Notes: generated by a model not told the origin, from the sequence alone. A stretch of DNA of 39,179 bases from Gallionellaceae bacterium (GCA_028713345.1 JAQTOM010000001.1:37678-76856), one strand, 5' to 3'. Positions 29,801 to 38,687 are shown, counted from the first letter of the stretch. Translations and numbers: made by a program.

Positions 29801-30345
29801 TGCGAAAGAATGCGGAAGACCGGATACGGCGCCTCGCAAATTACGACTCGCTTACCGACCTGCCCAACCGGACGCTGCTCGGCGACCGCCTCCAGCAGGC
29901 GCTCGTCACAGCCAGGCGGGACAAGGCACGCATGGCGCTGATGTTTCTCGACCTCGACCAGTTCAAGCCGATCAACGACACGCTCGGCCACGCCGTGGGC
30001 GATCTGCTGCTCAAGGAAGCGGCGAAACGCATGCAGGATTGCGTGCGCGAATCAGACACTGTGGCCCGAATGGGCGGCGATGAATTCATTGTGCTGTTGC
30101 CGAGCATTGAAACGGAACAGGATGCGATGGTGGTAGCGGAGAAGATACGCCTTGCCCTCTGCCAGCCCTTCGAACTGGCCGGTGAAAACCTGCGCATTTC
30201 CTCAAGCATAGGGATTGCCGTCTATCCCGAGCACGGCAGCGAAGAGGAAATGCTGCTCAGGAATGCCGACGACGCCATGTACTGCGCCAAGAAAAGCGGG
30301 CGCAACACCGTGCAAATATTTCGGGCGCCGGAAAACAGCGAGTGA
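26839..30345 (+). CDS. CHASE-multi-PAS diguanylate cyclase (GGDEF)
   Basis: N-term TM, CHASE domain, TM (LLLALLAWLLATSRKRA), about five PAS modules, GGDEF domain with RESDTVARMGGDEFIVLL (GGDEF active site and RxxD I-site). No EAL domain. Confidence 0.93.
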   Translation: MSQKQQRQTALILSRPWDRMRLDRVLPWLVLAVSLAITHQLWQGAQTHAEHELQSRFDYLEREANELIKQRMKVYEQVLHGARGLFYASTGVGRREFSAFVKEQHLDENYPGIQGLCFSAIVPPEQKNQHIAAIRKQGFPAYAIWPEGERDIYTPAIYLEPFSGRNQRAFGFDNYADPVRRAAMEQARDSGNAALSGKVTLLHEDKNTQQAGFRMYLPVYKNGAPHDTLAGRRASIIGWVYAPFAMNDLMAGILGAYAANADIQIFDGEELSDRNLMYDGSRRTGSKPSGSRFLAIRRIRIAGHTWTVAAYSLPGFEAQLDKDKPQFIANAGIGASLLLALLAWLLATSRKRALDAAEKMNRELIGSEARFRAFSDNLPAAVYLKDRDGRHIMVNRYFEQIIDKPQAGILGKAVFDLFPAETARAFAANDRKTLESKQASTHEESVYVDGRERIYQSIKFPIIGDNGEVLGTGGISIDITDRKQAEDLLHTLHTAIKQSPTSIVIADQDGIIQYVNPYFTEVTGYTSAEVIGQNPRILQSGQTTKETYLELWGKITSDQVWHGELLNKRKNGELYWEDAHIAPVKNPAGIVTHYVAIKVDITKRKQAEKEIEFKNTLLSTLNEHSPDGMLVVDENEKILFANKQFTDMWGIASDVMDTRLDDLVLKSVLDKLADPRQLLKKMEYLGTHRQETTMDELPLRDGRTIDCYSTPIIGSDAKYYGRVRYLRDITGRKQAEEALRASEERWRFALEGAGDGIWEWNLQTGEMIISKAGKAMFGFAEDETGNDISEWQARIHPEDRARLMEDTLAYLHSKDAKFSTEYRLRCKDGSWRWTYVRGMATSRAANGHVLRMIGTHSDITWRKQAEKKLRTSEANLNAILDNSPYLIWLKDTDGRFIKVNQPFFKTTGLKQMQDVLGKTDFDLWPKEMAEKYRADDAEVMSARQQKLVEEMSIMENGKMQWVETFKVPILDDKGQVLGTTGFAQNITMRKNAEDRIRRLANYDSLTDLPNRTLLGDRLQQALVTARRDKARMALMFLDLDQFKPINDTLGHAVGDLLLKEAAKRMQDCVRESDTVARMGGDEFIVLLPSIETEQDAMVVAEKIRLALCQPFELAGENLRISSSIGIAVYPEHGSEEEMLLRNADDAMYCAKKSGRNTVQIFRAPENSE

Positions 30346-30456
30346 AGCAGGCCACTCCCGATTGGACAGTGGCGGGATATCCCCGAGTTGAATTTTACGT
30401 CACCCTGGTTGTGCTGAGCCGCTTAAGTTAAAAAGTAGCGCCTGTCAGGTCAAGAG

Positions 30457-30541
30457 CTTGTCCGTAAATAGTGTTCCGGCGCTTAAACAGTATTGCTGCC
30501 GCCATTCCGTGCGGATGAGTCCGCAGTTATTTACGGACAAG
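30457..30541. repeat. Inverted repeat / MITE-like or bidirectional terminator element
   Basis: CTTGTCCGTAAATA (30457-30470) and TATTTACGGACAAG (30528-30541) perfect 14-bp inverted arms; internal TGCGGAtgagTCCGCA hairpin; lies between convergent genes. Confidence 0.7.
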
Positions 30542-30543
30542 TT

Positions 30544-31284
30544 CTAAGCCGGACTGTTACAAATAATTACTTCCCGGCCACATCCTGCGGCGTCGCAGCG
30601 CAAGGCATTACCCGTGTCGCCCCAGTCGCCCAGCACCCAACGTTCGCAATCATGCCCATCCACCCTGTGCATGTGGCGCCCGGGCCGATGGGTGTGGCCG
30701 TGGATCAGGCGCGGGTAGCCGTGCTCGCGCAGCAGGTTTGCCGTTGCCGCATCGTTTACGTCCATGATGCCGCCGTCTTTGCGCAGCTTCTCGTTTTCGC
30801 TGCGTGCGCGCAATTGCCCGATGAAAGCCCTGCGTTGTGCCAGCGGTTGCGCAAGAAACTCTTGCTGCCAGGCCGGTTCACGCACCTGGCTGCGATAGCT
30901 CTGGTAGGCGGCATCCCCCGTGCACAGCGCGTCGCCGTGAGTGAGCAGCGTCGGCGTGCCATACAGGCCGAGCAGCGCCGGGTCGGGCAACAATGTGGCG
31001 CCGCTGGCTTGTTCCAGCGCTTTTCCCATCAGCAGGTCGCGGTTGCCGTGCATGAGGAAGACGCGGGTGCCGCCTGCGGACAAGGCGCGCAATGCACAGG
31101 TGATTTGCCGGTGGAAAGGCGCGTCGAGATCGTCGTCTCCCGCCCACGACTCAAACAGGTCGCCGAGGATGTACAGAGCCTCTGCCCGGGGGGCGGTGTA
31201 TTGCATGAAGTGCAGGAACACCCGCGCAGTGTGCGGCTGTTTGGCGCAGAGATGCAGGTCGGAGATAAAAAGACTGTGCGGCAT
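30544..31284 (-). CDS. lpxH: UDP-2,3-diacylglucosamine diphosphatase LpxH
   Basis: MPHSLFISDLHLCAKQPHTARVFLHFM, YILGDLFESWAGDDD, HGNRDLLMG, LTHGDALCTGD, IHGHTHRPG metallophosphatase motifs. Confidence 0.94.
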   Translation of the reverse strand: MPHSLFISDLHLCAKQPHTARVFLHFMQYTAPRAEALYILGDLFESWAGDDDLDAPFHRQITCALRALSAGGTRVFLMHGNRDLLMGKALEQASGATLLPDPALLGLYGTPTLLTHGDALCTGDAAYQSYRSQVREPAWQQEFLAQPLAQRRAFIGQLRARSENEKLRKDGGIMDVNDAATANLLREHGYPRLIHGHTHRPGRHMHRVDGHDCERWVLGDWGDTGNALRCDAAGCGREVIICNSPA

Positions 31285-31292
31285 GACAGCAG

Positions 31293-31320
31293 GATCGAGG
31301 ATCGAGGATCGAGGACTGAG
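31293..31320. repeat. 7-bp tandem repeat (GATCGAG)3 + GACTGAG
   Basis: gatcgag gatcgag gatcgag gactgag immediately upstream of the lpxH start codon. Confidence 0.85.
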
Positions 31321-31362
31321 CGGCGTGGCGGTCTTGCTGAATCCTGAATCCCCGTCCCCGGC

Positions 31363-31965
31363 TTACTGCACCACTTCGGCCTTGGTGATGATAACGTCTG
31401 CCATCGGTACGTCCTGAAATCCGCTGCGGTTGCCGGTCTTGACCTGGCGAATCGCATCCACCACCTCCTTGCCTTCCACCACCTTGCCGAACACGCAGTA
31501 ACCATAACCCTGGTTATTGGAGGCGGTGTAGTTGAGGAAGCCGTTGTCTTTCACGTTAATGAAGAACTGTGCCGTGGCGGAATGCGGATCGTTGGTGCGC
31601 GCCATGGCGATGGTGTAATTGTCATTCGTCAGGCCGTTTGCCGCTTCGTTCTGGATCGCTGCCCTGGTCGGCTTTTGTTTCATGCCGGGCTCGAAACCGC
31701 CGCCCTGGATCATGAAGCCGTCGATCACGCGGTGGAAAATGGTGCCGTCATAGAAACCGCTGCTCACATAGTCGAGGAAGTTCCTGACCGTTTCCGGTGC
31801 TTTTCCGGCATCCAGTTCGATCGTGATATTGCCGTGGTTGGTTTGGAGTTTGACCATGTTGTGTTTTCCTTTATTTGCGGATGGTTGAGAATGGGTTTCG
31901 GCCTGCGCGTTAAAGCACAGCAGGCAACCGAGTATCAGCGTGGAGAAGCCTTTCAGCAGGTTCAT
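31363..31965 (-). CDS. Cyclophilin-type peptidyl-prolyl cis-trans isomerase (PpiA/PpiB-like)
   Basis: [37 protein letters not shown]-type motifs; long form has a signal-peptide-like N-terminus, internal start [16 protein letters not shown]. Confidence 0.93.
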   Translation of the reverse strand: MNLLKGFSTLILGCLLCFNAQAETHSQPSANKGKHNMVKLQTNHGNITIELDAGKAPETVRNFLDYVSSGFYDGTIFHRVIDGFMIQGGGFEPGMKQKPTRAAIQNEAANGLTNDNYTIAMARTNDPHSATAQFFINVKDNGFLNYTASNNQGYGYCVFGKVVEGKEVVDAIRQVKTGNRSGFQDVPMADVIITKAEVVQ

Positions 31966-33137
31966 GCAGCCCCCTCGTAAACAATCTGCCAGCGGTTGTC
32001 GCGCTTCATCCAGTACTGGCGTTTTTTCATGCGGTTAGCCAGGTTGCTGCTGGCGTAATCCTGTTCGAAGTTGACCACCACCAGATCGGGCTGGTTTGGA
32101 TAGGCAAACATGCTGATGTTGGAAAGGCTCACCTTGATCCATGACTTGCCCGCGTTCACCTGCTTTTTTTGTTGTGACCAGGAAGAAAGATTTGCGCCGT
32201 TGCTGGAGAAGTTATGCGCATAGTGCTTGAGGTAATCGCCGGTATTGAGGCTGGCCCAGTCCTTGCGCCATTGCTCAATACTATGCAGCAGGTCGGAGCG
32301 GTCGGTTTTGTTCTTCTCGTCGCTCCAGTCCATCTGGTTGGTGATGATGACCGGAGTGACGCCAATCTGCAACACCTTGCCGAGGCTTTCCAGGTCTTCG
32401 TTGGACAGCACCACGCAGCCGTTGCTGGAGCGGGGCGGGCGGCTATAGGTGTTGCTCGGCGTGCCGTGCAGCCAGATGCCGTGGCCGTCGCGCCCTTGCT
32501 TGCGGTCCCATTCGTTGGGGTAGCTTAACGGGTAGGCGCCGATGCCGAAGAAGTCGGTGAGTTTGCTCTTGGGCAGGCTGGCATTGACAAAATACACGCC
32601 GAGCGGGGTTTTCTGATCCCCCTCCGAAGCTTTCTCGGAGCCTTTCTTGCCGGTGCTGATATAGAAATCTGCCACATAGCGCGGCTCGCCATCGACGTTC
32701 TCATACAGGTAGAGCGTGGATTTGCTGGTGTCCACCACGATGGCGTGGCGCTGCTGCGCATCGAGCTGCCACAGGAATTTCGGCACGAGGGCAGCGGGCG
32801 ACTGTTCCTGGAAGCGATGCAGGCGCACGCGCGCTTCATCGCGAAAATCCTCCATACGCTCCGCCGCATTCGGCGCATTGCCGAAAGTGCTGAGCGGATG
32901 CGCGCGCGCAAGCAGCAAGTCGCCCTTTACCAGTTGCGCGAGCTTGAAGTTGGGGTTGATCTTGAGCAGCGAGTCCACTTCGTTCAGCGCGGTATCCAGC
33001 CTGTTGTTGGACACCGACAGCATGCTTTCCACCAGCAACGCTTCCATGCTGTGCGAATTCGATGCGCTGACGCGCTCCCCGGCATACGCCGTACTGAGCA
33101 TTGGCGCCAGGGCAATCAACATGAGGAAAATACGCAT
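31962..33137 (-). CDS. L,D-transpeptidase (YkuD) with C-terminal Cds6/NTF2-like domain
   Basis: [51 protein letters not shown]..., IWLHGTP...[13 protein letters not shown] catalytic Cys motif; C-term [17 protein letters not shown]. Confidence 0.9.
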   Translation of the reverse strand: MRIFLMLIALAPMLSTAYAGERVSASNSHSMEALLVESMLSVSNNRLDTALNEVDSLLKINPNFKLAQLVKGDLLLARAHPLSTFGNAPNAAERMEDFRDEARVRLHRFQEQSPAALVPKFLWQLDAQQRHAIVVDTSKSTLYLYENVDGEPRYVADFYISTGKKGSEKASEGDQKTPLGVYFVNASLPKSKLTDFFGIGAYPLSYPNEWDRKQGRDGHGIWLHGTPSNTYSRPPRSSNGCVVLSNEDLESLGKVLQIGVTPVIITNQMDWSDEKNKTDRSDLLHSIEQWRKDWASLNTGDYLKHYAHNFSSNGANLSSWSQQKKQVNAGKSWIKVSLSNISMFAYPNQPDLVVVNFEQDYASSNLANRMKKRQYWMKRDNRWQIVYEGAA

Positions 33138-33141
33138 GGCG

Positions 33142-34227
33142 TTATTTTCCGGAGAGTTCTTCCCGGATCAGCCAGTTGTTGCCGGACTTCACCAGCACCA
33201 GCGTTTTCCCCGTGGAGTTCTTCAGGTGGCTGGCGCGGTAGGATTGCTTGAAAGTCACACTGGCGTGGCTGTCATCGATAATATTGGCCCGGGGGTTGCT
33301 GATGGTCACGTGGATGTGTTTGGGCTTGTTGATGCGCTCGTGGCGCTGCGCCTCCCACTCCTTGCGGCCAATGCCGCCCGGTGTCTTGAAGTCTTCGGCA
33401 TAGAACGCAAGGTAATGCTTCACGTTTTTGGATGACCATGCGGCAGCCCAGTCGCGAACCATTTTCAGCACGTCTTCAACGTTGCCGGCAGGGGATTTCG
33501 CAACCGCCGGTTTGGCCGGTGTTGCCGGATTGGGCGCGGCTGTGGTCACGACCGCCTTGTCGGGGGCGGGCGGCGCCGTACGCGCGGCATCAGGAGCGGG
33601 TGGCGGTGTGCCGGTAGCTGCCGTTGTTGCGGGCTGTGGCTTGGCCGTGCCTGTAACGCCGGCAGCGTCGGCAAGCAAGGCTTTGTTGGGCTTGCCGCCT
33701 TTGGCTGTGCCGGTGAACAGATCCTTTATCAGGGCCAGCTTGGTTTGCGTGCTGGTGTTGCTGCGGTCCAGTTGCAATGCGCGGTCATAAGCCTGGCTTG
33801 CCATCTTGGCGTAGATGTCGCCCAGATTCTCATGCGCGGTGGCATAGCTCGGGTGGGTGCGGATCGCCATTTCCAGCGCGATCTTGGCCTTATCATACTG
33901 GCCCTGGCCGGCGTACAGTACGGCAAGGTTGTTATAGGGTTCGGGCAACTCCGGGTAGTCTTCGGTCAGCTCGGAGAAGATGCGGATGGCGTCATTGCTC
34001 TTGCCCTGCTCGGTGAGGATCAGCCCTTTCAGGAAACGCCCCTGCGCATCCTTGGGTTTGCCTGCCAGGTAAGTGTTGATGCGCCCCAGCGCTTGCTCGT
34101 GTTGCCCCTGCTTGAATAGTTTATTGATGTCCTGGATTTCATCGGCGTGCGCCGCGATGCTGAAACAGAGCAACAACGCGCCGCCGCACAGCGCCGCACG
34201 TTGGCAAAAAAGATTAAGCATGTTCAT
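33142..34227 (-). CDS. TPR protein with Ala/Pro-rich linker and C-terminal Cds6/NTF2-like domain
   Basis: Signal peptide, TPR motifs (PYNNLAVLYAGQGQYDKAKIALEMAIRTHP), low-complexity linker, C-term VRDWAAAWSSKNVKHYLAFYAEDF. Confidence 0.85.
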   Translation of the reverse strand: MNMLNLFCQRAALCGGALLLCFSIAAHADEIQDINKLFKQGQHEQALGRINTYLAGKPKDAQGRFLKGLILTEQGKSNDAIRIFSELTEDYPELPEPYNNLAVLYAGQGQYDKAKIALEMAIRTHPSYATAHENLGDIYAKMASQAYDRALQLDRSNTSTQTKLALIKDLFTGTAKGGKPNKALLADAAGVTGTAKPQPATTAATGTPPPAPDAARTAPPAPDKAVVTTAAPNPATPAKPAVAKSPAGNVEDVLKMVRDWAAAWSSKNVKHYLAFYAEDFKTPGGIGRKEWEAQRHERINKPKHIHVTISNPRANIIDDSHASVTFKQSYRASHLKNSTGKTLVLVKSGNNWLIREELSGK

Positions 34228-34405
34228 AAAGTAGTGTTTCCCGATAGGTTTGGTAAAGCATATCCGGCTGTGTTCCCAAAAGTGGGCTGGATTCTACCAA
34301 ATAAGCGTGTGTATTTCACGGTGTATTGCAGGCAGCCGTCTGGATGCGAGGATTTTCGGGTAAAATCGGCCCCCTTGTGATCTTTATCGAAAGAGCCGTC
34401 GAACA

Positions 34406-36076
34406 ATGAGCAGCAATACACAAGCTCCCGTCTCGCACTTCATCCGCACTATTATCGAAGCAGACCTGACGGGCGGCAAGCACACCGGTATCGTCACCCG
34501 CTTTCCACCTGAGCCGAACGGCTACCTGCACGTCGGCCACGCCAAATCCATCTGCCTGAATTTCGGCCTGGCGCAGGATTACCACGGCAAGTGCAACCTG
34601 CGTTTCGACGACACCAACCCGGAAAAAGAGAGCGCGGAATACGCGCGCTCCATCCAGGACGACGTGCGCTGGCTGGGCTTCCAGTGGGACGGTGAAGTGC
34701 GCTGGGCCTCGGATTACTTCGATGCGTTGTACGGCTTCGCGGTGGAACTCATCAACAAGGGACTGGCCTATGTGGACGACCTCACGCCGGAGCAGATGCG
34801 CGAATATCGCGGCACACTCACGCAACCGGGCAAGAACAGCCCGAACCGCGACCGCCCGGCAAAAGAGAATCTCGACCTGTTCGCGCGCATGAAGAACGGC
34901 GAGTTCGCCGATGGCAGCATGGTGTTGCGCGCCAGGATCGACATGGCTTCACCCAATATGAACCTGCGCGATCCGGCGATTTATCGCATTCGCCGCGCGC
35001 ACCACATCCGCACCGGAGACAAGTGGTGCATCTACCCGATGTACGACTACTGCCACTGCATCTCCGACGCGCTGGAAGGCATCACCCATTCCATCTGCAC
35101 GCTGGAGTTCGAAGACCACCGCCCGCTGTACGACTGGGTGCTCGACAACATCACCGTCCCCTGCCATCCGCGCCAATACGAATTCTCGCGGCTGGAGCTG
35201 CACTACACCATCACCAGCAAGCGCAAGCTGCTGCAACTGGTGAACGAGAAGCACGTGAGCGGCTGGGACGACCCGCGCATGCCCACGATCTCCGGCATGA
35301 GGCGGCGCGGCTATACGCCGGAAGGCATCCGCGAATTCGCCAAGCGCATCGGCGTGTCCAAGAGCGAGAACAGCGTGGACATGGCGATCATGGAAGGCGC
35401 GATCCGCGAAGACCTGGAGGCGCGCGCGCCGCGCGTGATGGCGATCATCAACCCGCTCAAGGTGACCATCACCAACTTCGACGGCGCGCAAACGCGCGAA
35501 GCGGACTTCCACCCCAACCGGCCCGAGCTGGGGAAGCGTGTCGTGCCGTTCGGCAAGGAGCTGTTCATCGAGGCCGACGACTTCGCCGAAGCGCCGCCCT
35601 CCGGCTGGAAACGCCTGACGTTGGGCGGCGAAGTGCGTTTGCGCCACAGCTATGTGATGCGCTGCGATGAAGCGATAAAGGACGCTTCCGGCAAAGTCGT
35701 CGAGCTGCGTTGCAGCATCGACCACGGCACGCTGGGCAGGAACCCGGAAGGGCGCAAGGTCAAGGGTGTGATTCATTTCCTGTCGCGCGAACATGCGCTG
35801 CCTGCCGAGATACGCCTGTACGACCGCTTGTTCACCGTGCCGGAACCGGATGCCGACAGGGAGGTGGATTTTTGCACCTATCTCAATCCTGCTTCGCTCA
35901 CCGTGGTGCAGGGCTGGGTCGAGGCGTGCGTGAAAGACGCCGCTCCCGAGACGCGCTACCAGTTCGAGCGCCTCGGCTATTTCTGCGCGGACAGGCGCGA
36001 GCACCAGCCGGGCGGCAAGCTGGTGTTCAACCGCACCGTGACGTTGAAGGATTCCTGGGCGAAAGAACAGGGTTAG
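34406..36076 (+). CDS. glnS: Glutaminyl-tRNA synthetase
   Basis: [26 protein letters not shown] (HIGH-like), DDTNPEKE, class I aaRS VGVSKSEN-type region and anticodon-binding domain. Confidence 0.96.
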   Translation: MSSNTQAPVSHFIRTIIEADLTGGKHTGIVTRFPPEPNGYLHVGHAKSICLNFGLAQDYHGKCNLRFDDTNPEKESAEYARSIQDDVRWLGFQWDGEVRWASDYFDALYGFAVELINKGLAYVDDLTPEQMREYRGTLTQPGKNSPNRDRPAKENLDLFARMKNGEFADGSMVLRARIDMASPNMNLRDPAIYRIRRAHHIRTGDKWCIYPMYDYCHCISDALEGITHSICTLEFEDHRPLYDWVLDNITVPCHPRQYEFSRLELHYTITSKRKLLQLVNEKHVSGWDDPRMPTISGMRRRGYTPEGIREFAKRIGVSKSENSVDMAIMEGAIREDLEARAPRVMAIINPLKVTITNFDGAQTREADFHPNRPELGKRVVPFGKELFIEADDFAEAPPSGWKRLTLGGEVRLRHSYVMRCDEAIKDASGKVVELRCSIDHGTLGRNPEGRKVKGVIHFLSREHALPAEIRLYDRLFTVPEPDADREVDFCTYLNPASLTVVQGWVEACVKDAAPETRYQFERLGYFCADRREHQPGGKLVFNRTVTLKDSWAKEQG

Positions 36077-36099
36077 AAACACCTTTTAAGGAGGCGGCT

Positions 36100-36552
36100 A
36101 TGTACAAGCGAATTGCAGTGGCAATTGATGGCAGCAAGACTTCTGATGCGGCGCTGGGCGAGGCGGTCAGGCTGGCGCGCGAAATGGGCGCAGCCCTGTT
36201 GCTGCTGCATGTGTGCGAAGAAATGCCGGTCATGTGGGAGCCGGATGGCATGAGCGTGATCCCGATGGAGGACATCAGGAATGCGATTCTCGGCGCGGGC
36301 AAGGCATTGCTGGAGAAGCACCGTGAACAGCTTGCCGGACAAGGCGTGGCAGTGGAAACCAGTCTGGTGGAGACCTATGATGGCCGCGTAGGCAGCGTCA
36401 TTTCAGGGGAAGCGCGCAAGTGGAATGCGGATCTGCTGGTAGTGGGCACGCACGGGCGCACGGGCATAGACCACTTGCTGATGGGCAGCGTGGCCGAGGG
36501 TGTAAGCCGCACCGCGCCCATGCCGGTACTGCTGGTGCGCGCAGAAAATTAA
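36100..36552 (+). CDS. Universal stress protein (UspA family)
   Basis: MYKRIAVAIDGSKTSDAALGEAVRLA...LLVVGTHGRTGIDHLLMGSVAEGVSRTAPMPVLLVR; SD aaggagg upstream. Confidence 0.94.
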   Translation: MYKRIAVAIDGSKTSDAALGEAVRLAREMGAALLLLHVCEEMPVMWEPDGMSVIPMEDIRNAILGAGKALLEKHREQLAGQGVAVETSLVETYDGRVGSVISGEARKWNADLLVVGTHGRTGIDHLLMGSVAEGVSRTAPMPVLLVRAEN

Positions 36553-36587
36553 TGATTCTGGAAGATTGCTGTTTTAAAGACTGTTAA

Positions 36588-38030
36588 ATGCTGAAAATCT
36601 ACAACACCCTCGCCCGCGACAAGCAGGATTTCGTTCCCATCGAGCCGAACACCGTGCGCATGTATGTGTGCGGCATGACGGTGTACGACTACTGCCACCT
36701 CGGCCATGCGCGCGTGATGGTGGTGTTCGACATGGTGTACCGCTGGCTCAAGGCTTCCGGTTTCGATGTGACCTACGTGCGCAACATCACCGACATCGAC
36801 GACAAGATCATCAAGCGCGCGGCGGAAAACGGCGAATCCATTCACTCCTTGACGCGGCGCTTCATCGGCTTCATGCATGAGGACGAGCGCGCGCTGGGCG
36901 TGTTGCAGCCCGACCTTGAGCCGCGCGCCACGCAATATGTGCCGCAGATGCTGGACCTGATCTCCAGGCTGGAAGCCAATGGCTTGGCCTACCGCGCCGC
37001 CGACGGCGACGTGAACTATGCGGTGCGCAAATTTTCCGGTTACGGAAAATTGTCCGGCAAATCGCTGGAGGACTTGCGCGCCGGTGAGCGCGTGGAGGTA
37101 AATGACGGCAAGAACGACCCGCTCGACTTCGTGCTGTGGAAACACGCCCGGGATGAAGAAGCGGAAGAAGTGAAATGGGATTCGCCCTGGGGGCAGGGAC
37201 GCCCCGGCTGGCACATCGAATGCTCGGCGATGGGCACGGAAATTCTGGGCAAGCATTTCGACATCCACGGCGGCGGCGCGGACTTGCAGTTTCCGCACCA
37301 TGAAAACGAAATCGCGCAGAGCGAGGGCGCGCACCGGTGCCGGTATGTGAACTACTGGATGCACAACGGCTTCGTGCGCGTGGACAACGAGAAGATGTCC
37401 AAGTCGCTCGGCAATTTCTTCACCATCCGCGAAGTGCTGAAAAAATACGACCCGGAAGTGGTGCGCTTCTTCATCCTGCGCGCGCACTACCGCAGCCAGT
37501 TGAACTATTCCGACGCCCACCTGGATGATGCGAAGGCGGCGCTGACGCGGTTGTATACAGCACTCAAGGGCGTTCCCCCTCCCTCAATCCCTCCCCCGGT
37601 GGGAGAGGGAAGCGGATTCCCCTCTCCCGCCGGGGGAGGGGCTAGGGGTGGGGGAACGCCTGACTGGTCCGAACCCCACGCCCAACGCTTCAAGGCCGCG
37701 ATGGACGACGACTTCAATACGCCGGAAGCGGTGGCGGTGCTGTTCGATCTGGCGAATGAAGTAAACAAGACCAATGCGCCGCAACTGGCCGCGCAGCTCA
37801 AGGCGCTGGGTGCGACGCTCGGTTTGTTGCAGCGCGAGGCCACAGAGTATCTGCAAGGCGGAACGGGCGAGGGCCTGAGCGAAGCACAGATCGGCGAACA
37901 GATCGCCGCGCGCATTGCCGCGAAACAAGCCAGAAACTACGCCGAGGCCGACCGCATCCGCAAGGAATTATTGGCTGCGGGTATCGTGCTGGAAGACAGC
38001 GCGACCGGAACCACCTGGCGGCGCGCTTAG
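36588..38030 (+). CDS. cysS: Cysteinyl-tRNA synthetase, with in-frame repeat-derived insertion
   Basis: [56 protein letters not shown]. Insertion [33 protein letters not shown]. Confidence 0.96.
   Translation: MLKIYNTLARDKQDFVPIEPNTVRMYVCGMTVYDYCHLGHARVMVVFDMVYRWLKASGFDVTYVRNITDIDDKIIKRAAENGESIHSLTRRFIGFMHEDERALGVLQPDLEPRATQYVPQMLDLISRLEANGLAYRAADGDVNYAVRKFSGYGKLSGKSLEDLRAGERVEVNDGKNDPLDFVLWKHARDEEAEEVKWDSPWGQGRPGWHIECSAMGTEILGKHFDIHGGGADLQFPHHENEIAQSEGAHRCRYVNYWMHNGFVRVDNEKMSKSLGNFFTIREVLKKYDPEVVRFFILRAHYRSQLNYSDAHLDDAKAALTRLYTALKGVPPPSIPPPVGEGSGFPSPAGGGARGGGTPDWSEPHAQRFKAAMDDDFNTPEAVAVLFDLANEVNKTNAPQLAAQLKALGATLGLLQREATEYLQGGTGEGLSEAQIGEQIAARIAAKQARNYAEADRIRKELLAAGIVLEDSATGTTWRRA
37570..37659. 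repeat. 90-bp palindromic element inside cysS with perfect 10-bp terminal inverted repeats
   Basis: GCGTTCCCCC (37570-37579) / GGGGGAACGC (37650-37659); inner 21-bp arms CCCTCCCCCGGTGGGAGAGGG (37589-37609) and CCCTCTCCCGCCGGGGGAGGG (37620-37640) inverted with one mismatch. Confidence 0.9.
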
Positions 38031-38104
38031 GCCGTGCGCGTTTCGCGGCCGATTTAGAGGCAAAGAGTTGTAACAACTTTCTACTATGGCATGATTGAAT
38101 CGCA

Positions 38105-38452
38105 ATGAAACTCCCAAATGGTACACAAGCTGTTGTTGACATCGAAAAGCTGAGGGATTACTGTCTAAACTCGGATCATCCTGAGGGCAGGCATAAAGCC
38201 CGGGTATTCCTGTCCACCTTGGGAATGATGCCATCCGATGCGGCGGATTTACGGCAAATCTTGCTGGATGCAGCTATCAAAGCTGAAGATGTAGTGATGT
38301 CTAGTACCGACGAATATGGTCGCCGTTATTTTATGGATCACGAGGTGATGTGGAATAACCGGGTGGCGCGAATCAGGAGTGCGTGGATTGTCCGGTCAGG
38401 TGAAAACCTCCCCCGCCTGACGACTTGTTATGTAGTGCGAGGTGAAAAATGA
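38105..38452 (+). CDS. DUF6883-like small protein
   Basis: KLPNGTQAVVDIEKLRDYCLNSDHPEGRHKARVFLSTLGM ... VRSGENLPRLTTCYVV resembles DUF6883 proteins; coupled to a DUF4926-like gene. Confidence 0.65.
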   Translation: MKLPNGTQAVVDIEKLRDYCLNSDHPEGRHKARVFLSTLGMMPSDAADLRQILLDAAIKAEDVVMSSTDEYGRRYFMDHEVMWNNRVARIRSAWIVRSGENLPRLTTCYVVRGEK

Positions 38453-38658
38453 AATTACTCGATGTAGTAGCGCTGGTTGATGACATCCCGGAGAAAAATT
38501 TGAAGCGTGGGCAGGTTGGCACCATCGTGGAAATTCTTGCGCCTAATGTATTCGAGGTTGAGTTTTCCGATCTTGATGGGCAAGCATATGAGATTTGTGC
38601 TGTGCCAGAGTCCAACTTGATGATGTTGCGCCATCTGCCAGAGGCGATTGCAGCTTGA
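38449..38658 (+). CDS. DUF4926-like small protein
   Basis: MKLLDVVALVDDIPEKNLKRGQVGTIVEILAPNVFEVEFSDLDGQAYEICAVPESNLMML; 4-bp ATGA overlap with upstream ORF. Confidence 0.75.
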   Translation: MKLLDVVALVDDIPEKNLKRGQVGTIVEILAPNVFEVEFSDLDGQAYEICAVPESNLMMLRHLPEAIAA

Positions 38659-38687
38659 GCTAGCTAGCATAAGTTTTGCCCATCAAT

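Noticed and set aside
30493-31347. 284-aa plus-strand ORF opposite lpxH
   Set aside because: Shadow ORF; LpxH metallophosphatase motifs are intact on the minus strand.
34949-36082. 377-aa minus-strand ORF opposite glnS, and 35023-35670 plus-strand ORF in another frame
   Set aside because: High-GC shadow ORFs rich in H/R/A/V with no domain signal; GlnS covers the region.
36549-37520. 323-aa minus-strand ORF opposite cysS
   Set aside because: Shadow ORF; cysS signature motifs lie on the plus strand.
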